A stretch of 64,000 nucleotides of DNA from Cauispirillum nitrogeniifigens (GTDB taxonomy: Bacteria > Pseudomonadota > Alphaproteobacteria > Rhodospirillales > Rhodospirillaceae): positions 124,001-188,000 of the forward strand of contig NZ_JBLOOT010000007.1 in NCBI RefSeq assembly GCF_049800675.1. Reading direction: 5' to 3'. A model generated the notes under the pieces. The model searched no databases and was not told where the DNA came from. It saw only the letters and a program-made list of their open reading frames with translations. How positions within the stretch are numbered: position 1 is the stretch's first letter; the number at the start of each line of letters is the position of its first letter. This document shows positions 27,898-36,437 of this stretch, piece by piece. A program made the position numbers and the translations under genes.

Positions 27898-29190
27898 TCA
27901 CTCGGCGGGCGCCGGAACCGCGCCGGAGGAGGGGGCCTTGTCCCCGCCCTCCGCCTTGGTGTCCTTGGCGGCCGGGACATGATCGGGGTCGACGACCGTA
28001 TCGGCAAGGCTTTCGGGCAGGAAGCGCAGCGCGCCGATGCCCACGGTCACCAGCAGCAGGGCCACGCCGATGCCGCCCAGGCCCAGCAGAACCTCCGGCA
28101 GGCTGGGGGCATAGGGCGCCACCACGCCGTCGAACACCGCCGACGACACCTCCATGCCGGGGAACAGGACCAGCGGGAAGGCCTGGCCGCCGATGATGAT
28201 GACGTACATGTGGGCCAGCCCGCCGATCACGATGGCGATGGAGGCACCGACGATGGCCGGCCGGCTGCCGCCCATCTGCGGGTGCAGCAGCAGGACCAGC
28301 GGCACCACCAGGCCGACACCGACGGCCAGCAGCCAGAACAGGCTGGTGTAGACCGACCCGCCGGTCAGCAGCCAGGCTTCATAGGCGCGGTGCTCGGCGG
28401 CGTAGATGCCGGTGACGTGCTGCAAGGCCACGAAGTAGGCGACCACCGCGACCATGATGCCGGTCAGGCGTTGCAGGCGGGTCATCACCAGGTCGCCCAG
28501 CGGCCGGTCGGCCCAGGTGTAGGCGGCCAGCACCACCAGCATGAAGATGGCCTGCCCGAAGGCCAGCGACATGGCGATGAACATCGGCGCCATGACGGCG
28601 CTGTCATAGGCCTCGCGCGCCACCAGGAAGCCGAAGATCGACCCTGTGCCGGTGGTCAGGACAAGGCGCCAGACGAAGGCGCCGAGCGCGGCCGTCTTGT
28701 ACCAGCCGCCCATGGAGCGGTCCATCATCGACCACAGGTAGAACCCCACCAGGGCGAAGAAGCCCGAATACAGTATGACGTTCCACGAGAAGATCGACGT
28801 CGGGTTGATGTTGGTCATGGTGACCAGCAGGCGGTCCGGCCGCCCGAGGTCGAGCAGCAGGGAAGCCAGACCGCCGGCCAGCAGGGCCAGGGCCAGCAGG
28901 CCCGACAGGCGGGCCAGCGGCTTGTACATGTCCCGGCCGAACACCGAGCTGACCGAGGCGACATTCAGTGCCCCGGACGCGGCGACGATCAGGAACACCG
29001 CGAAGACGTGCGGCGTGCCCCAGACCACATGGTTGTTCATGCCGGTGATCCAGTGTCCGGCATGCTCCATGGTGTAGGCGGCGCCGGCGCCGACGGCGGC
29101 GAGCAGGCCGAAAGCGGCGAGCAGGCCCCAGTAGCCCCCGGACTTGGCGTCAAGCGCGCGGTAGACGATGCGCGATTTGTGGGCAGCCAT
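27898..29190 (-). CDS. dsrP: DsrP, NrfD/PsrC-type quinone-interacting membrane subunit
   Basis: A 430-residue polytopic membrane protein with about ten helices and an acidic, disordered C-terminal tail (last ~30 residues). Family signatures are NNHVVWGTPHVFAVFLIVAASGAL near the N-terminus, LLDLGRPDRLLVTM and NPTSIFSWNVILYSGFFALVG. DsrP is the quinone-site subunit of the DsrMKJOP complex, which exchanges electrons between the quinone pool and periplasmic haem/Fe-S subunits. It is followed by the TrpD2-like gene and preceded by dsrO with a 14-bp gap. Confidence 0.95.
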   Translation of the reverse strand: MAAHKSRIVYRALDAKSGGYWGLLAAFGLLAAVGAGAAYTMEHAGHWITGMNNHVVWGTPHVFAVFLIVAASGALNVASVSSVFGRDMYKPLARLSGLLALALLAGGLASLLLDLGRPDRLLVTMTNINPTSIFSWNVILYSGFFALVGFYLWSMMDRSMGGWYKTAALGAFVWRLVLTTGTGSIFGFLVAREAYDSAVMAPMFIAMSLAFGQAIFMLVVLAAYTWADRPLGDLVMTRLQRLTGIMVAVVAYFVALQHVTGIYAAEHRAYEAWLLTGGSVYTSLFWLLAVGVGLVVPLVLLLHPQMGGSRPAIVGASIAIVIGGLAHMYVIIIGGQAFPLVLFPGMEVSSAVFDGVVAPYAPSLPEVLLGLGGIGVALLLVTVGIGALRFLPESLADTVVDPDHVPAAKDTKAEGGDKAPSSGAVPAPAE

Positions 29191-29204
29191 CTGTGCGTTC
29201 CCCC

Positions 29205-29957
29205 TTACAGGCCGACGTAGTGCACGCCCGGCTTGGTGCCGAGGTCGCCGCGGATGGTGGACGTGGCGACCTCCTTCACCTTGCGCGAGATGGCGCTGTC
29301 GGGATCATTGAGGTCGCCGAACAGCATGGCGCCGGTCGGGCAGGTCTCGACGCAGGCCGGCTGGCGGCCGGCGTCGACGCGGTGGGCGCACAGCGTGCAG
29401 GACTCGACACAGCCCTTGCCGCGCGGATTGTGCGGCTTCTGCTCGGTCGAAACCTCGTGGGCGAAGGACCGCGCCTTGTAGGGGCAGGCCATCATGCAAT
29501 AGCGGCAACCGATGCAGCGGTGGCGGTCGACCAGCACGATGCCGTCGGCGCGCTTGAACGACGCCGTGGTCGGGCAGACGTCCACGCACGGCGGGTTCTC
29601 GCAGTGCTGGCACATCACCGGCAGCTGCTTGGCGTGCTCGGTTTCCGGGTCGCGCACGGTGACGATGCGGATGTACTGCGGGTCGGTGGCGTCCCGCCCG
29701 TGGTCGGGCAGGCCCATTTCGGTGTTGCAGGCGGTGACGCACTTGTCACAGCCCTCGGCGCACTTGGTGGCGTCGATCAGCAGGCCCCAGCGCTGGCGCG
29801 GGTTGGCCGCCTCGCCGGGGGCGCGGGCCTGGGCCGCCGGGGCAATCAGGGTGATGCCCGGCGCCAGGGTGCCGGCGGCGACGACGGCGGCACCCGCCTT
29901 GAGCAGGGTGCGTCGGGTAGTTTCGGGGAGGGTGGTTTCGGGGATTGTCGTGGTCAT
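29205..29957 (-). CDS. dsrO: DsrO, periplasmic ferredoxin-like subunit
   Basis: A 250-residue iron-sulfur protein with a twin-arginine signal (TRRTLLKAGAAVVAAG, about 14-30), so it is exported folded. Cysteine sets for several [4Fe-4S] clusters are seen: CDKCVTAC, CQHCENPPCVDVC, CIGCRYCMMAC and CTLCAH with PACVETCPTGA. It connects DsrJ haems to DsrP in the DsrMKJOP complex. Strong Shine-Dalgarno (GGAGG) precedes the ATG at 29957. It lies between dsrJ (12 bp) and dsrP (14 bp), the standard order. Confidence 0.96.
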   Translation of the reverse strand: MTTTIPETTLPETTRRTLLKAGAAVVAAGTLAPGITLIAPAAQARAPGEAANPRQRWGLLIDATKCAEGCDKCVTACNTEMGLPDHGRDATDPQYIRIVTVRDPETEHAKQLPVMCQHCENPPCVDVCPTTASFKRADGIVLVDRHRCIGCRYCMMACPYKARSFAHEVSTEQKPHNPRGKGCVESCTLCAHRVDAGRQPACVETCPTGAMLFGDLNDPDSAISRKVKEVATSTIRGDLGTKPGVHYVGL

Positions 29958-29969
29958 GCCTCGCCCTCC

Positions 29970-30395
29970 TCAGCGCTGGGCCTGCGACCCGGCCGCCCCG
30001 GAGGGCAGCGAGGTGTGGCACTGGAAGCAGTCGGGCTGCACGGCCGCGTACTCGTGGCAGGCCACGCAGAAATGCTGCGGGCTTTCATGGGAGACGGCCT
30101 TGCCCGTCGCGTCGGTCACGGCGTGGCAGTCGATGCACCCCTGAAGGGCGTAGCGACCGCCGCGCATGCCGTCGCGCAGGGTGTCGTCGCGCTGGTGGGT
30201 CAGCAGCTTCATGTGGTTGCTGCGCATGAAGCCGGGGTCATCCACGCACTGCGTGCCCGCCGTGGCCTTGGGGACCATGGGGAAGGGCACGTCGGCGGCG
30301 AAGCCCGTGCCCGCCCCGGCGCAGAGCGCCAGGACGGTCACGGCCAGGGCCGCGAGGAGGACCCGAAAGCCCCTGGTTCTGGGGGTGCCGGGCAT
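29970..30395 (-). CDS. dsrJ: DsrJ, triheme cytochrome c
   Basis: A 141-residue periplasmic cytochrome with a Sec-type hydrophobic segment (about 10-33). It carries three CXXCH haem sites: CIDCH, CVACH and CFQCH. One haem of DsrJ in Allochromatium has an unusual His/Cys ligation; the Cys in GTQCVDDPGFMRSNHMKLL (near residue 50) is the conserved candidate ligand. It passes electrons between periplasmic partners and DsrO/DsrP. ATG at 30395 with GGGAGA upstream was chosen over the GTG at 30419, which abuts the dsrL stop. The alphaproteobacterial order dsrLJO is preserved. Confidence 0.94.
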   Translation of the reverse strand: MPGTPRTRGFRVLLAALAVTVLALCAGAGTGFAADVPFPMVPKATAGTQCVDDPGFMRSNHMKLLTHQRDDTLRDGMRGGRYALQGCIDCHAVTDATGKAVSHESPQHFCVACHEYAAVQPDCFQCHTSLPSGAAGSQAQR

Positions 30396-30419
30396 GGCCA
30401 GTCTCCCGCTTGCTGTCAC

Positions 30420-32402
30420 TTACTCTTCGCCCAGGCCCATGTGGATGTAGCCGGTGGGGCAGACGTCGTTGCAGATGTGGCAGCCGATGCACCGGGTGTA
30501 TTCGGTGTAGACGTAGCGGCCCACCGTGCGTTCGGCCTTGGGCACGCGGTGCACCGCGTCCTGGGGGCAGAACACGACGCAGTTGTCGCACTCGAAGCAC
30601 AGGCCGCAGGACATGCAGCGCTTGGCCTCGTCCACGGCCTCCTTCTCGGAATATCCCTTCAGGCGCTCCTCGAAGTTCCCCAGCACCTTGTCGCTGTCGA
30701 TGTGGATCTCTTCGCGCATGTTGCGGCCGACGAAGGGGAAGTGGCCCAGGAACAGGTCCTTGGAGGTGATGATCTCGTGGGCCGAGCGGTCTTCGTAGTT
30801 GTGGATGGCGAACTTCGCCTCCGACGTGCCGCGCACCTGCTCCTTGTTGTACTCCTCGGGCGCCAGGCCCGACTGCTGGAGCATGGACAGCAGGTTCCAG
30901 TGGTGCACGTCGACCTTGGGACGCTTGGTGTCCGGGTGGCCGGCGAGCATGTGGTCGATGCTGTCGATGGCGATGCGGGCATGGCCGATGGCGGTGGTCA
31001 GCAGGTGCGGCCGGACCACGTCGCCGCCGACGAAGTGCTTGGGCATCTTCGGCACAGCATAGGTCTTGTCGGCGGCGATGAAGCCGTGGCCGTTGTCCAG
31101 CGCCTCCAGGCCCTGCATGTCGCCCTTCTGGCCGATGGCCGAGACGATCAGGTCGCAGTCGATGGTGAACTCGGTGCCCGCGCGCGGGATGGGCTTCATG
31201 CCCTGCATGTCGCACTGGCACAGCTTCAGACCGATGGCGCGGCCCTCGGCGTTCTTGACCACTTCCAGGGGCATGACGCTGCCCTGGATGTCGATGCCCT
31301 CGTGCTTGGCGTCCATGACCTCGCGCTCGGCGGCGGTCATCTGTTCAACGGGGAACAGCGAGGTCAGGGTCACGGCGCAGCCCGACCGCTTGGCCGAGGA
31401 GGAAACGTCGTGGGCGGTGTGGCCCCACACCACGGCCTCGGCGCTTTCGTTGGGCTTGGCCTCGGTGATGTGGCCCAGGCGGCGGGCCACCGAGGCGACG
31501 TCGATGGAGGTGTCGCCGCCGCCGATGACCACCACGCGCTGGTTGACGTGTTGCAGGCGGCCTTCGTTGAAGGCGCGCAGGAAGTCGACGCCGGAGATGC
31601 AGTTCGGGGCGTCCCAGCCGGGGATGGGCAGGCCCTTGCCGGCCTGGGTGCCGATGCCCCAGAACACGGCGTCAAAGTCCGCTTCGAGCTGCGCCAGGGT
31701 GACGTCCTTGCCGACGCGCACGCCGCACTTCACGGTGACGTTGCCCATGTCGAGGATGCGCTGGATCTCGGCGTCCAGCACGTCGCGCGGCACGCGGTAG
31801 CCGGGGATGCCGTAGCGCATCCAGCCGCCGAGCGCCGGCGCCGCCTCGAAGAGGGTCACGGCATGGCCCTTGCGGCGCGCCTGATAGGCGGCGGCGAGGC
31901 CGGCCGGGCCGCCGCCGATGACGGCGATCTTGCGCCCCGTCTCGGTGGCCGGCTTGTCATAGGCCAGCTTGTTCTCGATGGCCCAGTCGCCGACGTAGTG
32001 CTCGACGGCGTTGATGCCGACGAAGTCCTCGACCTGATTGCGGTTGCAGCCGTCCTGGCAGGGCGCCGGGCAGACGCGGCCCATCACCGCCGGGAAGGGG
32101 TTGGCCTCGACCATGCGGCGGAAGGCGTACTCCTGCCAGGCCATGGGCTTGCCGTCAGGACCGGCCGGCGGCTTGTCGATACCGCGCGCGATCTGCAACC
32201 AGCCGCGGATGTCGTGGCCCGACGGGCAGGAGCCCTGGCACGGCGGGGTGCGGTGGATGTAGGTCGGGCACTTGTGCGACCAACCGGCATTGAAGATCTG
32301 CTCGGTCCACTGGTCCCACTCGGTGTCGCCGTCCTTGTAGCGGCGCCAGGTGTGACCCTGGGGCTTGTCGTCCTTGCCCTGAACAGCGGTATCCGTCGCC
32401 AT
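30420..32402 (-). CDS. dsrL: DsrL, iron-sulfur flavoprotein NAD(P)-dependent oxidoreductase
   Basis: A 660-residue cytoplasmic flavoprotein of the GltD/NfnB-like family. An N-terminal Cys set (45, 55, 59, 111, 115 and 119) can bind [4Fe-4S] clusters. The FAD dinucleotide fold is KIAVIGGGPAGLAAAYQARRKG (about 158-179), and an NAD(P) fold is RVVVIGGGDTSIDVASVARRLG. The C-terminal ~90 residues form a two-cluster ferredoxin (CMSCGLCFECDNC and CIGCHICNDVCPTG). DsrL co-purifies with DsrAB in sulfur oxidisers and couples sulfite formation to NAD(P); it marks the oxidative pathway. The ATG has ACAGGGAGA upstream. It is preceded by dsrK (66 bp) and followed by dsrJ. Confidence 0.96.
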   Translation of the reverse strand: MATDTAVQGKDDKPQGHTWRRYKDGDTEWDQWTEQIFNAGWSHKCPTYIHRTPPCQGSCPSGHDIRGWLQIARGIDKPPAGPDGKPMAWQEYAFRRMVEANPFPAVMGRVCPAPCQDGCNRNQVEDFVGINAVEHYVGDWAIENKLAYDKPATETGRKIAVIGGGPAGLAAAYQARRKGHAVTLFEAAPALGGWMRYGIPGYRVPRDVLDAEIQRILDMGNVTVKCGVRVGKDVTLAQLEADFDAVFWGIGTQAGKGLPIPGWDAPNCISGVDFLRAFNEGRLQHVNQRVVVIGGGDTSIDVASVARRLGHITEAKPNESAEAVVWGHTAHDVSSSAKRSGCAVTLTSLFPVEQMTAAEREVMDAKHEGIDIQGSVMPLEVVKNAEGRAIGLKLCQCDMQGMKPIPRAGTEFTIDCDLIVSAIGQKGDMQGLEALDNGHGFIAADKTYAVPKMPKHFVGGDVVRPHLLTTAIGHARIAIDSIDHMLAGHPDTKRPKVDVHHWNLLSMLQQSGLAPEEYNKEQVRGTSEAKFAIHNYEDRSAHEIITSKDLFLGHFPFVGRNMREEIHIDSDKVLGNFEERLKGYSEKEAVDEAKRCMSCGLCFECDNCVVFCPQDAVHRVPKAERTVGRYVYTEYTRCIGCHICNDVCPTGYIHMGLGEE

Positions 32403-32468
32403 CGTGTTCTCCCTGTCTCATTCCCTTGGAGGCCGGCGCCCCTGCGCGGGGCCTTGCGCGCCCGGGCC

Positions 32469-33974
32469 TCAGGACTTGTTCGTACCGAGCTGGATCGCGT
32501 TGCTGACCAGCTGATGGACCGAAACGATCATGTTCATGTCCATGCCGTAGTAGGGCAGGACCTTGGTGAACTGGCTCTTGCAGATGGCGCAGATCGCCGC
32601 CATGTGCGTCACGCCGTGCTCCTCGACCACCTGCTTGAGGGCATTCATGCGCGGCATGGCGCCCTTGACCCGGATTTCCATCAGGTCGTCGGTCAGCAGG
32701 CCGCCGCCGCCACCGCAGCAGAAGGTCTTTTCGCCGATGGTGTCCTGGCTCATGTCCACGAACTTCGGGACGCTGGCCTTGATCACTTCGCGCGGGATGA
32801 TGAACTGGCCGCCGGGCATGGTGCCCATGCGCGAGGCCCGCGCCACGTTGCAGCTGTCGTGGAAGGTCAGGACCATGCCGGCGTTGGCCTCCTTGTCGAG
32901 GCGGATGCCGCCGTTCTGGATGGCGCCGTGGGTGACTTCCAGGATGTGCTGCGGCACGGGGTAGCGCGGGTCGAGGAAGTCCCACGGCCCGGCGTAGGTG
33001 TTGAGGAAACTGTAGGCGACGCGCCAGGCATGGCCGCACTCGCCGAAGACGATGCGCTTGACGCCCAGCTCCAGCGCCGCCTTGCGGATGCGGTTGGCGA
33101 TCTTGTGCATCTGGTCATAGGACCCGATGAACATGCCGAAGTTGGCACCCTCGGAGGCATAGGACGACAGCGTCCAGGAGATGCCCAGCTGGTGGAACAC
33201 CTTGGCGTAGCCGATCAGGCCGTCGACGTGGGGTTCGGCGAAGAAGTCGGCCGACGGGGTGATCAGCAGCACCTCGGCGCCGTGGACGTCCAGCGGGAAG
33301 CGCACGTCCTGCCCGGTGTCGTCCTTGACGTCTTCCTCCAGGCCTTCGAGCGTGTCGGCCAGGGCCGGCTCGGGCAGGCCCAGGTTGTTGCCGATCTTGT
33401 GGACCTTGGTGATGATCTCGTTGCAGTACTTCTGACCCATGCCGACGTGGTCGAGGATCTCGCGCGCGGCCATGGACACCTCGGCGGTGTCGATGCCGTA
33501 GGGGCAGAAGACCGAGCAGCGGCGGCACTGGCTGCACTGGTGGTAGTAGGTGTACCACTCGTCCAGGACCTCCTGTGTCAGCTCGCGGGCGCCGACGAAG
33601 GAGCCGAACAGCTTGCCGGCCGGGGTGAAGTACTTGCGGTAGACCGACCGCATCAGGTCCTGGCGCGCCACCGGCATGTTCTTGGGGTCGCCGGTGCCCA
33701 GGAAGTAGTGGCACTTGTCGGAGCACGAGCCGCACTTCACGCAGCTGTCCATGTAGACCTGCAAGGAGCGGTACTTGGACAGCAGCTCGCCCATCTTGCC
33801 GATGGCCTTGTCGTGCCAGTCGTCGACCAGCGTGCCGGGGAAGCCCAGGGGCTCCTGGTGCTCGGGCTTGGCGACGAACGGCCTGGAGTGCGCCATGGCA
33901 TCCGGCGTCAGGGCCGGATTGTCGGGCACGTCGTGGTCCAGGTTCAGCGCGGGCGTGTCGAATTTGGCAGCCAT
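32469..33974 (-). CDS. dsrK: DsrK, HdrD-like iron-sulfur subunit
   Basis: A 501-residue cytoplasmic subunit of DsrMKJOP related to the catalytic subunit of heterodisulfide reductase. It has two N-terminal [4Fe-4S] ferredoxin-like motifs (CVKCGSCSDKCHYF and CSQCRRCSVFCPYG) and C-terminal cysteine-rich CCG-type motifs (FGECGHAWR, FHDSCNVAR and FCCGGGGG). It is thought to act on the DsrC trisulfide. Start chosen at the ATG at 33974 (MAAKFDTPALNLDHD); the frame is open upstream, but there the sequence is antisense-like. The gap to dsrM is 73 bp. Confidence 0.96.
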   Translation of the reverse strand: MAAKFDTPALNLDHDVPDNPALTPDAMAHSRPFVAKPEHQEPLGFPGTLVDDWHDKAIGKMGELLSKYRSLQVYMDSCVKCGSCSDKCHYFLGTGDPKNMPVARQDLMRSVYRKYFTPAGKLFGSFVGARELTQEVLDEWYTYYHQCSQCRRCSVFCPYGIDTAEVSMAAREILDHVGMGQKYCNEIITKVHKIGNNLGLPEPALADTLEGLEEDVKDDTGQDVRFPLDVHGAEVLLITPSADFFAEPHVDGLIGYAKVFHQLGISWTLSSYASEGANFGMFIGSYDQMHKIANRIRKAALELGVKRIVFGECGHAWRVAYSFLNTYAGPWDFLDPRYPVPQHILEVTHGAIQNGGIRLDKEANAGMVLTFHDSCNVARASRMGTMPGGQFIIPREVIKASVPKFVDMSQDTIGEKTFCCGGGGGLLTDDLMEIRVKGAMPRMNALKQVVEEHGVTHMAAICAICKSQFTKVLPYYGMDMNMIVSVHQLVSNAIQLGTNKS

Positions 33975-34047
33975 CGGTCGGTTCCTCGGGTGTCGTTCAC
34001 CGTCTCGCGTCGGCGTGGTGGCCAGCGGGGGCCGTCTTGGCGCGTCC

Positions 34048-34788
34048 TCAGAAGCCGCGCTTGGCGTCGTAGCCGGCCGCCCAGGGCGCCACGTGGCGGC
34101 GCTCGCGCGGGTCGTCGGCCTGGTTGCGCGTCGGGCTGAAGAACACCCCCGGCGCATGCAAAAGCTTGGAGAACGGGAACACGATCATCAGCGCCGCGAC
34201 CAGGCCCAGGTGGACGAGCAGCCCCGGATGGGCCGGCAACGGCTGGATGGAGAAGCGCATCAGGCCCAGGAAGAAGGCCTTCACCGCGATGATGTCGGTC
34301 GGATGCACGAACTTCATGAACAGGCCGCTCACGCCGATGGCGATCAGCAGCAGCAGCATGGCGATGTCCGACGGGTTGGTGATGTAGCGGACCCGCGCGA
34401 TCAGGAAGCGCCGCGCCAGCAGCGCCGCCAGCCCGGCGACCATGGCGAAGCCGGCGTACACGCCGATGGGCTGGATGAGTACCAGCAGGGCCGGCACGTC
34501 GGCGATGAAGTAGCGCAGGTGGCGCACCAGGACCAGCGCGAGGCCGGCGTGGAAGGCCACGGCAAAGGCCCACAGCAGCTTGTCGGACTTGAACAGGCTT
34601 TCAAAGACCGTCACTTCCCGGGCGACGCGGAAGGCCGCGCCGGTGCGCGTCGTCGGCGCCGGGGTGGTGGGGATCTTCAGGGGCGCGGGGGTGCGCCAGT
34701 ACTGGGCGATCTTGGAGCCGAGCCCGACGATCAACACCAGCGCCGCCAGATAGAACAGGCCCGCGTAGGCTATGGAAATTCCGGACAT
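34048..34788 (-). CDS. dsrM: DsrM, membrane cytochrome b subunit
   Basis: A 246-residue membrane protein with about six helices, belonging to the NarI/HdrE-like diheme cytochrome b family. Candidate haem-ligand His lie in FHAGLALVLVRHLRYFIAD and in LPAHPGLLVHLGL. The C-terminal region GVFFSPTRNQADDPRERRH is cytoplasmic. DsrM pairs with DsrK to pass electrons between DsrC thiols and quinone. The start ATG at 34788 is preceded by GGGAACGGGGAGC. Between it and dsrC is a 170-bp gap with a long stem. Confidence 0.95.
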   Translation of the reverse strand: MSGISIAYAGLFYLAALVLIVGLGSKIAQYWRTPAPLKIPTTPAPTTRTGAAFRVAREVTVFESLFKSDKLLWAFAVAFHAGLALVLVRHLRYFIADVPALLVLIQPIGVYAGFAMVAGLAALLARRFLIARVRYITNPSDIAMLLLLIAIGVSGLFMKFVHPTDIIAVKAFFLGLMRFSIQPLPAHPGLLVHLGLVAALMIVFPFSKLLHAPGVFFSPTRNQADDPRERRHVAPWAAGYDAKRGF

Positions 34789-34900
34789 GGCAACCAGCTC
34801 CCCGTTCCCTCAGGGCGTGGAGGTCCCTCCAACCCGCGCCGTGGCGCCGGCCGGACCTCCGCGCATGCAACCTTGATGCTTGTCTTCTTGTGGTCCCGCT

Positions 34901-34957
34901 CCGTCCGTGGCGGGAGGCGGAGAGGGCGGTCGCGCCGCCCCCTCCCGTCCCGGACGG
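34901..34957 (-). terminator. long GC-rich stem just after dsrC
   Basis: One base beyond the dsrC stop, outer arms CCGTCCG/CGGACGG (34901-34907 with 34951-34957), middle arms GGGAGG/CCTCCC (34912-34917 with 34941-34946) and an inner GGGCGG/CCGCCC stem (34924-34929 with 34935-34940) nest around a 5-base loop. There is no U-run, so it more likely partly terminates or protects the 3' end of a dsrC-containing mRNA than fully stops transcription before dsrM. Confidence 0.55.
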
Positions 34958-34958
34958 A

Positions 34959-35291
34959 TCAGACGCAGCCGGTCGGCTTGGGCAGGCCGGCGATCTTGCA
35001 GGCCTGCTTGGCCGGGCCGTAGGGGAACAGCTCGTACAGGTACTTGTTGTTGCCCTTGTCGGGCCCGAGCTTCTTCGCCACGGCCTTGGTCAGCACGCGC
35101 ACGGCCGGCGCGATCTGGTACTCGGCATAGTACTCGCGCAGGAAGTTGACGACTTCCCAGTGCTCGGTGCTCATGTTGACGCCTTCGGACTCGGCGATCA
35201 TACCGGCCAGATCCTCGGACCACTCATCGAGGTTGATGATGTAGCCCTCTTCGTCGGCTTCGACGGTCTTCCCGTTGACTTCGTAGGCCAT
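34959..35291 (-). CDS. dsrC: DsrC sulfur-carrier protein
   Basis: A 110-residue DsrC/TusE family protein. The flexible C-terminal arm has the two functional cysteines, Cys98 (KQACKIAG) and the penultimate Cys109 (PTGCV), spaced by ten residues as in true DsrC. DsrC carries sulfur from DsrEFH to DsrAB as a trisulfide between these thiols and is re-reduced through DsrMK. It has an excellent AAGGAG nine bases upstream of the ATG, fitting the high expression known for this protein. A 36-bp gap separates it from dsrH. Confidence 0.97.
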   Translation of the reverse strand: MAYEVNGKTVEADEEGYIINLDEWSEDLAGMIAESEGVNMSTEHWEVVNFLREYYAEYQIAPAVRVLTKAVAKKLGPDKGNNKYLYELFPYGPAKQACKIAGLPKPTGCV

Positions 35292-35327
35292 CCCTGAAAA
35301 CTCCTTGCTTGCTGATGGAAGTGTGGA

Positions 35328-35630
35328 TCACAGCCAGGCCTGGACGGCCCCGTGTTCCACCGTGAGGTCCACGAACCCGCCGTAGTCGACGACGGTGACG
35401 CCGTCGAGCACCCGGTCCTCGCCCATTCCGCGGGCAGCGAGGTCGGGGCCGAGAACGTAGACCTTGCACTTGCCGACCGCCTCGGCGACCTGGGCGGCGA
35501 CGGTGGTGCCCTTGGTGGCGGCATACACGGCATCCTCGATGAAGAGGATGGCCGAGCCTTCCGCCGCGTGGGCCAGACAGGACAGGACCGAGTTGCGCTC
35601 GAAGGGCGACTTGTTGACCGTGTGCAGCAT
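35328..35630 (-). CDS. dsrH: DsrH, sulfurtransferase complex subunit
   Basis: A 100-residue TusB-like subunit of the DsrE2F2H2 hexamer that delivers sulfane sulfur to DsrC. The conserved Cys of the family is seen at 18 (ERNSVLSCLAHA). The fold is a single alpha/beta domain with GSAILFIEDAVYAA and KVYVLGPDLAARG. It is the last gene of the EFH block; an 18-bp gap separates it from dsrF. Confidence 0.94.
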   Translation of the reverse strand: MLHTVNKSPFERNSVLSCLAHAAEGSAILFIEDAVYAATKGTTVAAQVAEAVGKCKVYVLGPDLAARGMGEDRVLDGVTVVDYGGFVDLTVEHGAVQAWL

Positions 35631-35648
35631 GGTGAACAGTTCCCTTTC

Positions 35649-36038
35649 TTACGCGCTCAGCACCACGTCCATGCCGTTCATCAGCGCGGCCATGTCGGCC
35701 TGGCTGATGATTTCGACGTCGACGATGAAGTCATCCTCGGACAGGCCGCGGGCCTCCATGCTCTCGCGCTCGACATAGAGCTTCTCGATGTCGTAGCCCT
35801 CCAGCGCGCGGAAGGTCTTGGAGAAGTTCTTCATGTCGATGGCGGCCGGATCCTGGCCCTTGACGATCTGGTAGACGCCGTCGTCCAGGAAGGCCAGATG
35901 GACGTCCTGGTCGAAGGCGGCCGAGATCAGCACCATTTCCAGCACTTCGAGGGCATAGATGGTGCCGTGCGGCGCCTTGCGGTTCACGAACATGAACTTC
36001 TTGACGACGCCCGAGGCGTAGTCGTCCTCGTCATTCAT
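35649..36038 (-). CDS. dsrF: DsrF, sulfurtransferase complex subunit
   Basis: A 129-residue TusC-like subunit of DsrEFH. Family signatures are FMFVNRKAPHGTIYALEVLEMVLISAAFDQDVHLAFLDDGVYQIVKGQD and MKNFSKTFRALEGYDIEKLYVE. It lacks the catalytic Cys of DsrE, as expected, and serves as a structural partner. GGGGAG precedes the ATG. It lies 23 bp after dsrE. Confidence 0.94.
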   Translation of the reverse strand: MNDEDDYASGVVKKFMFVNRKAPHGTIYALEVLEMVLISAAFDQDVHLAFLDDGVYQIVKGQDPAAIDMKNFSKTFRALEGYDIEKLYVERESMEARGLSEDDFIVDVEIISQADMAALMNGMDVVLSA

Positions 36039-36061
36039 TTGACTTGTCTCCCCTGCCTGCC

Positions 36062-36421
36062 TTAGTCGCCGAAGGTCACCACGCGGTCGGCCTGGATGCC
36101 GACCTCGATGAGCTGACCAAGGCCGGAAATGCGGAAGCCCTCGGCCAGGGTCTCGTCCTTGAGGCCGCGGCGCAGGCCGGCGGCCACGCAGACCACCAGA
36201 TCCACGCCGTGGTCCTTGGCCATCTCGGCCCAGCGCTTGCCGATCTGGCGCTCGTCCTGGGGCGCTTCGAGCAGCTTGTTCGCGTTGTGCACGCCATCGT
36301 AGTAGAAGAACACGCGCGACACGGTGTGCCCCTTGGCGATGGCCGCCTTGGCGAACTGGTAGGCGGAGTCCACCGCCTGGTGGTTATACGGGCCTTCGTT
36401 GACCAGAATACCGAACTTCAC
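36062..36421 (-). CDS. dsrE: DsrE, catalytic sulfurtransferase subunit
   Basis: A 119-residue TusD-like subunit. The active persulfide-carrying Cys is at 78 in VDLVVCVAAGLRRG, the position known from Allochromatium DsrE. The N-terminus MKFGILVNEGPYNHQAVDSAYQFAKAAI and RVFFYYDGVHNAN are typical. It transfers sulfur to DsrC Cys109 within the DsrEFH complex. Presence of dsrEFH marks the oxidative direction of the Dsr pathway. It lies 16 bp after dsrB. Confidence 0.96.
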   Translation of the reverse strand: MKFGILVNEGPYNHQAVDSAYQFAKAAIAKGHTVSRVFFYYDGVHNANKLLEAPQDERQIGKRWAEMAKDHGVDLVVCVAAGLRRGLKDETLAEGFRISGLGQLIEVGIQADRVVTFGD

Positions 36422-36437
36422 GGTCGTCTCCCCCGGA

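Noticed and set aside
29193..34139. 1648-codon plus-strand frame opposite dsrO to dsrK
   Set aside because: Low-complexity Val/Asp/His/Gly translation mirrors the dsr genes; the minus-strand proteins are certain.
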